Shown one piece after another: positions 36,166-45,106 of a DNA stretch of 46,481 nt. The first letter of the stretch is position 1, and every line of letters starts with the position of its first letter. Source of the DNA: Candidatus Taylorbacteria bacterium RIFCSPHIGHO2_01_FULL_51_15 (GTDB lineage: Bacteria > Patescibacteriota > Minisyncoccia > Phycocordibacterales > UBA10002). The position numbers were made by a program, and so were the translations under genes. Location of the stretch: NCBI GenBank assembly GCA_001820935.1, contig MHRI01000003.1, positions 3,903-50,383 on the forward strand. Direction: 5' to 3'. Under the pieces are notes generated by a model. The model did not search any database. It had not been told where the DNA came from and saw nothing but the letters and a program-made list of their open reading frames with translations.

Positions 36166-38868
36166 ATGGAAATTTATATCACAAAACGCGATGGCACTCG
36201 AGAACCGTTTAACGCGGATCGCATCAACCGTTCGATCGAGCGCGCGTGCCGCGGGCTTTCGGATCCCATCTCAATGGTGACACAGATCGCGACGGAGACG
36301 AAGCTCACGCTCTACGATGGCATCACCACCGAGGAAATGGACCAAGCAACCATCAATGCCGCGGTGCAGAACGTCAAAGAAGACATCGAATACGATAAAG
36401 TCGCTACCCGGCTTCTCCTCAAAACCGTATACCGGCGGGTGGTGGGCGATTTCGAGAATAGTGAGGAAACGCTTGATAAAATGCACCGGGACGGATTTCT
36501 TCGATACATCCGAGAAGGCGTTGCCGAAGGGCTCCTCGACGCGCGAATGAGCGAGAAATATGATCTCGAAAAGCTTCGTGACGCGATCGATATTGAGCGC
36601 GATGAATTGTTCCAGTATGCGGGACTCTCTTCCTTGCTCAACCGCTACGCGGTGAAGGATAAGGAACAAGAGCCGCGAGAAACGCCCCAATACTTTTTTA
36701 TGCGCATCGCGATGGGCCTTGCGTACAACGAAAAACATCCGACCGAATGGGCGAAGAAATTTTACGATAAGATGTCGCGCCTCGAGTATATCGCCGGCGG
36801 CTCGACCAACATCCACGCCGGCACGCCTCGCCCCGCGCTTTCCAACTGTTTTCTTCTTGAGATTCATGACGACATCGAGCATATCGCGAAGTCAGTCGCG
36901 GACGTGATCAAGCTCTCCAAGGCATCCGGCGGCATCGGCGCTTCGATCACGAAACTTCGAGCCGCCGGTTCGCCTCTCTCTTCGAACAACACCACCTCGA
37001 GCGGTCCCACACCGTTCGCTAAGATCATCGACACCGCAATTCGCGCGGTACAGCGAGGGGGTAAGAAAAAAGGAGCGCTCTGCTTTTACATGGAAAACTG
37101 GCATTACGATTTTCCGGAGTTTCTCGATTGGAAACACAATGCCGGCGACGATTACCTTAGGATGCGTACCGCGAACACCGCCGTCTTTCTCTCTGATGAG
37201 TTTATGCGCCGCGTCGCGGGGGGAGCCGATTGGTACCTTTTCGATCCTAAGGAGACCCCGGACCTCAATGAACTCTACGGAGACCGCTTTGTTAAGCGGT
37301 ATAACGAGTACGTCGGCATGGCGCAGGCGGGCAAGCTGCGGATTTTCCGAAAGGTTCCCGCCCGCGAGCAATTCCGCCAGATCCTCGTATCTTTGCAAAC
37401 CACCTCACACCCTTGGCTTACCTGGAAGGACGCGATTAACCTGCGCGCTCTTAACAACAACACCGGCACGATCCACATGTCCAACCTCTGTACCGAGATC
37501 ACTCTCCCGCAGGATAAAGATCACATCGCGGTCTGCAACCTCGCCTCGATTAACTTAGCGGCGCACGTGCATAACAAGGAGGTGCATTGGGGCAAGCTCG
37601 ATTCGAGCGTCCGGTTCGCGGTGCGCCAACTCGATAACCTCATCGACATCAACGTGCTTCCCGTGAAGGAAGCCGAGAGTTCGGATAGGGAAAATCGCGC
37701 GATCGGACTCGGGGTCATGGGATTTACCGACACGCTGGAAAAACTCGGCATGGCCTATGACAGCGAGCACGCTGCCGATTTCGCGGACCGCATCTTCGAA
37801 TTCATCAGCTACATGGCGATCGATGAAAGCGCGAATCTTGCAGAGGAGCGAGGCTCGTATTCACACTTCCAGGGGTCGGGCTGGTCGCGCGGCAAAGTGC
37901 CGCAGGATACCTTGGCCCGTCTCGAGCGCGACCGCGGAACCCCCCTTACGGTGATGAAGGAAAGTCGGCATCGTGGCCTCAACTGGGATGTGCTTCGCGA
38001 GAAAGTCAAAAAAGGCATGCGTAACGCGACTCTCATGGCAGTCGCGCCTAACGCCAACATCGGCCTTGTCGCGGGGACGACACCGGGGATTGATCCGCGC
38101 TTCGCGCAGGTATTTTCTCGCAACAAGATTTCCGGCAAATATCTCGACATCAACCACAACCTCGTACTTGATCTCAAGAACATGGGGCTTTGGGAGAAAG
38201 TGCGCGACGAAATTATCGAAGCGCAAGGAGACATCGAACATATCTCCGATATCCCCGAGCACATCAAAAGGATCTATAAAACGTCTTTCACGACCTCGCC
38301 ATTCGCTTTTATCGAAGTCGCGGCTCGAGCGCAAAAGTGGGTTGACCAGGCGCTCTCGCGCAACATGTATCTTGAAACACGCGACATCGACGAGACGATG
38401 AAGATTTATCAAACCGCGTGGGAAAAGGGCGTTAAGACAACTTACTACCTGCACATGAAGCCGCGTCATACGGCCGAGCAATCGACCACGCACGTGAACA
38501 AAGCGCAAAAAATGGGCAAGCTCGGCTTCGCGGCGGCGTTTAGGAGAGCTCCCGTGCCAACCGCGTTCGGCGGTATCTCGAAGCTCCAGCCGCCTCTTCT
38601 TACTCCTCTTACTCCGACTCCCGCAAAAGCAGAGCCGGTCATGGTAAAAGCAGAGACCCCGTCTCCGATACAAAGCGTTCAAGTAGAGGTGAAGGAAACG
38701 GTTATGGCTTCGGTCAATGCCGAGGCTTCGAAACAAGCGGGTTTTGCGTCAGTATCGGATACTCCCTCGGTCAGAAAGCAAATTACCGTCGAAGAGGTCC
38801 TCGCAATGGGAGCAAACGCCGGTCCGGAGGATCCGCAAGATGGACTCATCTGCGACAGTTGCCAGTGA
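36166..38868 (+). CDS. nrdA: Ribonucleoside-diphosphate reductase, alpha subunit (class I)
   Basis: ATP-cone YITKRDGTREPFNADRINRSI, LSNCFLL, MSNLCTEITLP, VCNLASINL, C-terminal ICDSCQ. Confidence 0.95.
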   Translation: MEIYITKRDGTREPFNADRINRSIERACRGLSDPISMVTQIATETKLTLYDGITTEEMDQATINAAVQNVKEDIEYDKVATRLLLKTVYRRVVGDFENSEETLDKMHRDGFLRYIREGVAEGLLDARMSEKYDLEKLRDAIDIERDELFQYAGLSSLLNRYAVKDKEQEPRETPQYFFMRIAMGLAYNEKHPTEWAKKFYDKMSRLEYIAGGSTNIHAGTPRPALSNCFLLEIHDDIEHIAKSVADVIKLSKASGGIGASITKLRAAGSPLSSNNTTSSGPTPFAKIIDTAIRAVQRGGKKKGALCFYMENWHYDFPEFLDWKHNAGDDYLRMRTANTAVFLSDEFMRRVAGGADWYLFDPKETPDLNELYGDRFVKRYNEYVGMAQAGKLRIFRKVPAREQFRQILVSLQTTSHPWLTWKDAINLRALNNNTGTIHMSNLCTEITLPQDKDHIAVCNLASINLAAHVHNKEVHWGKLDSSVRFAVRQLDNLIDINVLPVKEAESSDRENRAIGLGVMGFTDTLEKLGMAYDSEHAADFADRIFEFISYMAIDESANLAEERGSYSHFQGSGWSRGKVPQDTLARLERDRGTPLTVMKESRHRGLNWDVLREKVKKGMRNATLMAVAPNANIGLVAGTTPGIDPRFAQVFSRNKISGKYLDINHNLVLDLKNMGLWEKVRDEIIEAQGDIEHISDIPEHIKRIYKTSFTTSPFAFIEVAARAQKWVDQALSRNMYLETRDIDETMKIYQTAWEKGVKTTYYLHMKPRHTAEQSTTHVNKAQKMGKLGFAAAFRRAPVPTAFGGISKLQPPLLTPLTPTPAKAEPVMVKAETPSPIQSVQVEVKETVMASVNAEASKQAGFASVSDTPSVRKQITVEEVLAMGANAGPEDPQDGLICDSCQ

Positions 38869-38968
38869 ATCCGAGTCTGTAAAGTTAAAAGTTCTTAAAG
38901 TCATAACGCAAGAACTGAATGGTTGACTTTACAAACGTTATAAACCTTATAGACTTTACAGACTTCAT

Positions 38969-39997
38969 ATGGCTCTCATCGGCAAAGCACAACCGGAAGA
39001 CATGAATTTGCACCCCATACGCTACCAGTGGGCGTATGACCTCTATCAGCAAGCGGTGCGGAATACCTGGTTTCCGCACGAGATCGCCTTGAAGGAAGAT
39101 CTCGATGATTGGAACAAAATGACCGAGGACGAACGTCACGCGGTGAAGTTTCTCATGGCGTTCTTCAATCCGGCGGAACTTATTGTCAATCGCTCCATCG
39201 CGCTCGGGTGGTACCCGTACCTGAAGGCGCCCGAGTGCCACCTTTACCTCGCGAAGCAAATGTGGGAGGAAGCGAACCATTGCGTCGCGTTCGAGTACGT
39301 GCTCCAGACATTCCCGCTTGACCGCGAGAAGGTATTCAACATCCATCTTGAAGTGCCCTCGATGAAGGCGAAGGAGGAATACATCTTGAAGTACCTGAAT
39401 CGCATGACCGAAATGATTTTGCCCATTGAAACCATTGAGGGTAAAAAAGATTTCATTCGGAATCTTATCGCCACCAATATCGTCATGGAGGGGATTTGGT
39501 TCTATTCGGGTTTTATGGTGGCGCTTTCGTTCCGGCAACGCAATCAGCTTCGCAACTTCGGTTCGATGATTAACTGGGTGCTCCGAGACGAGTCGCTTCA
39601 CCTGAAGTTTGGCATCAATCTCGTCCACACTGCGCTCGAAGAAAACGCGGAACTCCTCACTCCGGAGTTCGCGAATGAAATTAAAGAAATCATCATTGAG
39701 GGCGTCGAGAGGGAAACCGCCTACAACAAAGATCTCTTCCCCCGCGGCATCCTCGGCCTTAACGCCGATTACGTGAACCAGTATGTGCAGTACGTCACCG
39801 ACAGGCGACTTGAGGAGCTCGGACTCCCCAAGCACTACAACTCGAAAAATCCGGCGAAATGGATGAGTACCGCGACCGATGTCTTTGAGCTCGTGAATTT
39901 TTTCGAGGCCCAAAACACTTCCTACGAAGTGGACGCCACCGCCGGACATGTGAAGAAAGAAAAACCGGCTGAAGGGGTCAAAGAACCGGCTGAATAA
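38969..39997 (+). CDS. nrdB: Ribonucleoside-diphosphate reductase, beta (R2) subunit
   Basis: PAELIVN, MWEEANHCVAFEY, NIVMEGIWFYSGF, RDESLHLKFG; follows nrdA. Confidence 0.95.
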   Translation: MALIGKAQPEDMNLHPIRYQWAYDLYQQAVRNTWFPHEIALKEDLDDWNKMTEDERHAVKFLMAFFNPAELIVNRSIALGWYPYLKAPECHLYLAKQMWEEANHCVAFEYVLQTFPLDREKVFNIHLEVPSMKAKEEYILKYLNRMTEMILPIETIEGKKDFIRNLIATNIVMEGIWFYSGFMVALSFRQRNQLRNFGSMINWVLRDESLHLKFGINLVHTALEENAELLTPEFANEIKEIIIEGVERETAYNKDLFPRGILGLNADYVNQYVQYVTDRRLEELGLPKHYNSKNPAKWMSTATDVFELVNFFEAQNTSYEVDATAGHVKKEKPAEGVKEPAE

Positions 39998-40060
39998 CTT
40001 ACCCAGTAAAACTCGAAGACTCGCCACTGGGCAAGTCACCGATAACTGAATCACTGAATA

Positions 40061-40090
40061 ACAAAAACCCCGAAAGGGGTTTTTGTTTTG
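40061..40090 (+). terminator. Rho-independent terminator
   Basis: ACAAAAACCCC-GAAA-GGGGTTTTTGTTTT. Confidence 0.85.
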
Positions 40091-40134
40091 GAAAGGCTTT
40101 GATAAGCTAAAGGAAGCGGCACAAAGGAATACGT

Positions 40135-40368
40135 ATGAACACAACTCGAGAACCATTAAGTAGGAACACACAAAAGAAACGCGATATCTGCAGACGACGG
40201 GGACACAAGCTTATCATTACGAGGAGAGGCGATGCGGAAGTGCCTGACACTTACTCGGACTACTGCGGACGGTGCGGCCATTGCTTTACCCGCAGGGAAT
40301 CAAAGGACATCTTGGATAGCAGTGGCGGATGGACCGAAACGCTAAGGGCAGGAATGGTGAACGATTGA
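40135..40368 (+). CDS. Small hypothetical protein with Cys/His zinc-ribbon-like pattern
   Basis: DICRRRGHKLIITRR...DYCGRCGHCFTRRE; flanked by two terminators. Confidence 0.55.
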   Translation: MNTTREPLSRNTQKKRDICRRRGHKLIITRRGDAEVPDTYSDYCGRCGHCFTRRESKDILDSSGGWTETLRAGMVND

Positions 40369-40385
40369 GCCCGTCTTTTAGAGAG

Positions 40386-40414
40386 CCAGTGGCGAAGCGC
40401 CACTGGTCTTTTTT
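40386..40414 (+). terminator. Rho-independent terminator
   Basis: CCAGTGGCG-aag-CGCCACTGG-TCTTTTTT. Confidence 0.85.
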
Positions 40415-40426
40415 GCTTCGCAGATC

Positions 40427-40460
40427 GTTGCAAATTCTTCCGATGGGCCAAATTTGCAAC
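40427..40460. promoter_or_regulatory. Inverted repeat upstream of zwf
   Basis: GTTGCAAATT-cttccgatgggcca-AATTTGCAAC. Confidence 0.5.
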
Positions 40461-40546
40461 GTTTGGGAGCGACACTTTAACATTTACTCGCCGATTCCTC
40501 ATGAGGAGCCTTTTTTATTGCTCTATATCAGTGTACAATGTTGCCC

Positions 40547-41974
40547 ATGTCTCAAAAACCCCTCACCATCGTTATTTTCGGAGCGACGGGAGATCTCTTC
40601 CAGAAAAAGCTCGCGGGAGCGCTTTTTGACCTCCATGAGAAGAAACTCCTTCCCGAGAGCACCAAGATCGTGGGATTCTCACGAAAATCTTTTTCGCACG
40701 ACCAGTTTCGCGCCTTCATTCAGAATTCTCTTTCCCTGCGAGCGGGGGGGAAGATACTTGAGCCTGATGAGTTCATTGCCAAAGCTTGGTACCACGCGGG
40801 CGATCTTAACAATAAAGAGAGCTATGTGTCGCTAGAGAAATTTCTCGAAGAGCACGATAGACTCCTTGGGGCCTGTAGCGACAAACTCTTCTACCTCGCG
40901 GTTCCGCCCACCCTCTACGAAACGGTGTTTAAGCGGCTTTCCGCTTCAGACCTCACGATTCCGTGCGCTCCCGGACTTCCGGATGAGGAAAAAGCGTGGA
41001 CGCGGGTGCTTGTTGAGAAGCCGTTTGGCAATAATGAAAAAGAGGCGGCTCGTCTCGACCGAATGCTGGGCACTCTTTTTGAAGAGGAGCAGATCTTTCG
41101 GATCGATCACTACCTCGCGAAGGAGACGATGCAAAATATCGTTTCCTTCCGTTTCTCCAACGGACTTTTTGAGCCGCTCTGGAACAGGCGCCATGTGGAG
41201 CGAGTCGAGGTGACTTTCTTGGAAAAGGACGGTGTGTCTTCGCGAGGACCGTCTTACGATCCGGTGGGGGCGCTCCGCGATGTTGGCCAGAATCACCTTT
41301 TACAGATGCTCGCGCTCGTCGCAATGGAAAACCCGAAGGATCTTGACGCAAAGGAGCTTCGCGCCGCTCGGGCAAAAGTGCTCCGCTACGCTTTGCTCGC
41401 GAAGGGCGACCTTGCGCACTCGATCGTTCGCGGTCAATACGAAGGATACAAGGGAGAAGCTGGTATCGCCCCGGATTCGGCGACTGAAACGTACTTCAAG
41501 CTGAAGATGTCGGTAAAGAACAATCGCTGGCGCGGTATTCCTTTTTATCTTGAGAGCGGCAAGGCGCTGAAGGAATCAAACGTCGCCATCTCCGTATTCT
41601 TCAAGCCTACGCCCTGCCTATGTCCGGAGGGACATACAAACGCTCATCAAAACGTTCTCTCTTTCGGCCTCTTCCCCCGAGCGGAGATTTCGATAGTATT
41701 CTGGGCGAAGAAACCGGGATTTCATTTTCAGTTGGAGCCAAAACGCCTCGCGTTTTCCTTCCCGGAAGGCGCGCTCGCGCACGAGGTCCCGGACGCGTAC
41801 GAGAGAGTACTTCTCGACGCCATTCGAGGCGACCAAACGCTCTTTCCTTCCACCGAAGAGGTGAAGCGGCAATGGAAGATCATTACGCCCATACTTGAGA
41901 AATGGACGAGTGTACCCTTGCATGTCTACGAGAAGGGGAGCAAGGGACCTACGATTACAGAGCAATCGAATTAG
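40547..41974 (+). CDS. zwf: Glucose-6-phosphate 1-dehydrogenase
   Basis: IVIFGATGDLFQKKLAGALFDL, VEKPFG, RIDHYLAKETMQN; ATG 40547 lies 7 nt after TACAAT. Confidence 0.95.
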   Translation: MSQKPLTIVIFGATGDLFQKKLAGALFDLHEKKLLPESTKIVGFSRKSFSHDQFRAFIQNSLSLRAGGKILEPDEFIAKAWYHAGDLNNKESYVSLEKFLEEHDRLLGACSDKLFYLAVPPTLYETVFKRLSASDLTIPCAPGLPDEEKAWTRVLVEKPFGNNEKEAARLDRMLGTLFEEEQIFRIDHYLAKETMQNIVSFRFSNGLFEPLWNRRHVERVEVTFLEKDGVSSRGPSYDPVGALRDVGQNHLLQMLALVAMENPKDLDAKELRAARAKVLRYALLAKGDLAHSIVRGQYEGYKGEAGIAPDSATETYFKLKMSVKNNRWRGIPFYLESGKALKESNVAISVFFKPTPCLCPEGHTNAHQNVLSFGLFPRAEISIVFWAKKPGFHFQLEPKRLAFSFPEGALAHEVPDAYERVLLDAIRGDQTLFPSTEEVKRQWKIITPILEKWTSVPLHVYEKGSKGPTITEQSN

Positions 41975-42031
41975 AATTAAATGGGAGGAATGAGGAGTTA
42001 CGCGTAATTCATAATTCATACTTCATTATTC

Positions 42032-43021
42032 ATGCATTTGGGTTACATCGGCTTAGGAAAGATGGGACTCGCGCAGGTTGAAAGGCTTCTTGAATATGGC
42101 CACAGAGTGGTTGCGTGGAACCGAAGTGAAAAGCCTCGTCGGGAGGCGAGAAAGGCTGGGGCAGAAGTGAGCGAAACACTGGAAGCTGTGTGCTCGCGAT
42201 TAAACACACCGAGACTCATCTGGCTCATGGTGCCGCATGGGGCGGTAGACGAGGTACTCACAGAGCTTCTGCCGCACCTTTCAAAGGGCGATACTCTCAT
42301 CGACGGAGGGAATTCATTTTATGAGCACTCTATGCGGCGCGCGAAGATTCTTTCCCGAAAGGGAATTAACTTTCTCGATGTCGGTACCTCCGGCGGTCCT
42401 GTAGGCGCCCGAAAAGGCGCCTGTCTTATGATTGGTGGAGAAAAAAAAGTCTACGAAAAATATGAAAAGCTCTTCAGAGACCTTGCGGTTCTCGACGGCT
42501 ACGCGTACATGGGCAAGGCCGGAGCCGGGCACTTTGTAAAAATGGTACATAACGGCATTGAATATGGAATGATGCAGGCAATCGGCGAGGGGTTCGATGT
42601 GCTTCGCACCGCAGAACTACGCGGACTTGACGCAGACAGACGCAGACTCCACCCCCCTCACTCCCCCCTCTTAAGAGGGGGGAAGGAAAGGAGGGTGCGA
42701 TTCGGACTTAACTTAAAACAAATTGCGCGGTTGTATAATCAGGGGAGCGTTATTGAGTCAAGGCTAATTCAGTGGCTCGCGAACGCATTTGAAGAGCACG
42801 GTGAAAAACTCGCGGGCATCTCTGGGTCAGTTGCCCACAGCGGGGAAGGACTCTGGACGGTAGAGACGGCGAAAAAGCTTAGGGTTCCAGTGACGGTCAT
42901 CAAGGATTCGCTTCGGTTTCGCATCAATTCGAAAGGCAATCCTACATTTACCGGGCAAGTGGTGAGTGCGCTTCGAAATCAATTCGGAGGACACAACGTT
43001 TCCAAGAAGAAGACTTCTTGA
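42032..43021 (+). CDS. gnd: 6-phosphogluconate dehydrogenase (short, decarboxylating type) with in-frame repeat insertion
   Basis: LGYIGLGKMGLAQVERLLEYGHRVVAWNRS, DVGTSGGPVGARKGACLMIGG, FVKMVHNGIEYGMMQAIGEGF. Confidence 0.92.
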   Translation: MHLGYIGLGKMGLAQVERLLEYGHRVVAWNRSEKPRREARKAGAEVSETLEAVCSRLNTPRLIWLMVPHGAVDEVLTELLPHLSKGDTLIDGGNSFYEHSMRRAKILSRKGINFLDVGTSGGPVGARKGACLMIGGEKKVYEKYEKLFRDLAVLDGYAYMGKAGAGHFVKMVHNGIEYGMMQAIGEGFDVLRTAELRGLDADRRRLHPPHSPLLRGGKERRVRFGLNLKQIARLYNQGSVIESRLIQWLANAFEEHGEKLAGISGSVAHSGEGLWTVETAKKLRVPVTVIKDSLRFRINSKGNPTFTGQVVSALRNQFGGHNVSKKKTS

Positions 43022-43082
43022 AAACGAATTTCCAATTTCCAATTTCCAATTTCCAAAAAATTTTCAATTACCAATTTCCAAA

Positions 43083-44048
43083 ATGGAGGAAGCTATCAGA
43101 AATTTTCATACCCAGTTCTCGTGGAAGCCCGTGATCGTGCACAAAGAGAAACTTCCTTTCGCGAAGGAGTATATTGTTGTGGGGATGGGCGGCTCGCACC
43201 TTTCTGCTGATCTTATCAAGACATACGATCCAAACCTTGATATCGGCGTTTACAGCGATTATGGACTTCCTCCTGTGTCCCCAAGGAGACTTAGAGAGAG
43301 CCTCCTTATCGCGAGTTCCTACTCGGGGAATACCGAGGAGCCGATTGATTTTCTCCGAATTGCCAAAAAGAAAGGCTACGGCGTAGCGGCAATGGGTATC
43401 GGCGGCACACTCATCGAGCTTTCGAGACGATATCGCATTCCTCACGTGGTGATCCCTGACACGAAGATCCAGCCACGCTCCGCCCTCGGTTTTTCGATGA
43501 GTGCGCTCGCGACTCTCATGCGGCATACACGGCTCGCGAGCGAACTTCGTTCGCTTGCAACAGTGCTTACACCCGATTTGCTGGAGCGCGAGGGCAAGAA
43601 GCTGGCGAAGAAGCTAAAGAATTCCGTTCCAGTCATATACGCGTCGGCGGGGAACCGCGCGGTGGCGTATAATTGGAAGATCAAGTTTAATGAGACTGGG
43701 AAAATTCCGGCTTTCTACAATGTGTTTCCCGAACTCAACCATAACGAGATGACCGGCTTTGACCTCATCCCGAGCACCACGAAGCTCTCGAGCGCATTTC
43801 ATTTTATCTTTCTCACTGACACCGCAGATCACCCTAAAAATCAAAAGCGCATGGCTGTCTGCAAGAAACTCTACGAGAAACACGGACTTCCCGTAACCCA
43901 AGTTGCGCTACAGGGGAAAACAGCACTTGAACGCATGTTTCATTCGCTACTCGTGGCCGATTGGACCGCCCTGCATCTTTCGAAAATGTATAGAACAGAA
44001 GCCGAGCAAGTGCCGATGGTGGAAGAATTCAAAAAGCTGATCGCTTAA
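43083..44048 (+). CDS. SIS-domain bifunctional phosphoglucose/phosphomannose isomerase-like protein
   Basis: VVGMGGSHLSADLIKTY, ASSYSGNTEEPIDFLRIAKK, ELNHNEMTGFD; start moved from 42966 because the upstream part is word-repeat leader. Confidence 0.88.
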   Translation: MEEAIRNFHTQFSWKPVIVHKEKLPFAKEYIVVGMGGSHLSADLIKTYDPNLDIGVYSDYGLPPVSPRRLRESLLIASSYSGNTEEPIDFLRIAKKKGYGVAAMGIGGTLIELSRRYRIPHVVIPDTKIQPRSALGFSMSALATLMRHTRLASELRSLATVLTPDLLEREGKKLAKKLKNSVPVIYASAGNRAVAYNWKIKFNETGKIPAFYNVFPELNHNEMTGFDLIPSTTKLSSAFHFIFLTDTADHPKNQKRMAVCKKLYEKHGLPVTQVALQGKTALERMFHSLLVADWTALHLSKMYRTEAEQVPMVEEFKKLIA

Positions 44049-44197
44049 AAGCACAAAGCACAGCACACAAAGAACAAACAAACATACCAAAGCACAGTAT
44101 CCAAAGAGCCAAACGAGAAAGTAGGTTTGTGTCTTGGGAAATTTGTGCTTTGTTTGGATTTTGGCGAGTTTGTGTTTTATGAAGTTTTATAAATTTT

Positions 44198-45106
44198 ATG
44201 TCTAAAATCTTCCTAGACGGCGGTGATCCACAAGAAACAAGGGAAGTCGTATCACTCCTGGGGTCTCTCGATGGGCAAACCACGAATCCGACGCTTATCG
44301 CCAAGAATCCCAGGGCGCAAAAATGTCTTGGCGAGCGAACGTGCACGGCCGCGGACATCCTCTCGCTCTATAAGGACCTCGTGCGCGAGATTTCAGAGCT
44401 CATCCCCAAAGGCTCCGTATCAGTCGAGGTGTACGCTGACAGAGAGACAACCACGCAGGATATGCTGAAGCATGCTCGGGAGATGTGGAGCTGGATTCCA
44501 AACGCTCACATTAAATTCCCGACGACCAAGGCGGGGCTAGCCGCGGCGGAGCAATCGATAACGGAAGGTATGCGGGTGAATATGACACTCGTCTTCTCGC
44601 AGGAACAGGCAGCGGCGGTGCATGCGGCGACACGCGGCGCGAAACGAGGAGAAGTCTTTGTCTCGCCATTTATCGGGAGACTCGACGATATCGGCGAAAA
44701 TGGAATGGACCTCATCAAAAACATCAAGCGAATGTACGGTGAAACGGGAAGCCATGTGCAGCTACTCGCCGCCAGTATTCGCTCGACGGAGCATGTTCTT
44801 GCATCCCTCGCATACAACGCTGATATTCTCACGGTTCCGGCAAAAGTCATTAGGTCATGGGTGGAGACGGGGAAGCCCGAGCCACTTTCGCAAGGCGAAA
44901 CTGGAACGGGCAAGCCCGAGGGGGGAGTGAGGGGGGTGGGAGTGCCTGAAGGATTTTCCTACGACGCTAAGGGTCTTACACCTATTCCGTATAAAAGACT
45001 CGACCTTTCAAAGGGATGGCGAGAGTTTAATAGCTCGCACCCGCTCACGGATAAGGGAATCGAGAGGTTTGCCGCTGATTGGAATGCTCTCATAGGAACT
45101 GAATGA
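44198..45106 (+). CDS. tal: Transaldolase with in-frame repeat insertion
   Basis: KIFLDGGDPQETREV, GQTTNPTLIAKN, SVEVYAD, HIKFPTTKAGLAA, VFVSPFIGRLDDIG. Confidence 0.92.
   Translation: MSKIFLDGGDPQETREVVSLLGSLDGQTTNPTLIAKNPRAQKCLGERTCTAADILSLYKDLVREISELIPKGSVSVEVYADRETTTQDMLKHAREMWSWIPNAHIKFPTTKAGLAAAEQSITEGMRVNMTLVFSQEQAAAVHAATRGAKRGEVFVSPFIGRLDDIGENGMDLIKNIKRMYGETGSHVQLLAASIRSTEHVLASLAYNADILTVPAKVIRSWVETGKPEPLSQGETGTGKPEGGVRGVGVPEGFSYDAKGLTPIPYKRLDLSKGWREFNSSHPLTDKGIERFAADWNALIGTE

Noticed and set aside
42966-43082. N-terminal extension of the SIS isomerase ORF (MRFEINSEDTTFPRRRLLENEFPISNFQFPKNFQLPISK)
   Set aside because: Overlaps the gnd 3' end and translates the AATTTCC word-repeat leader; true start placed at ATG 43083
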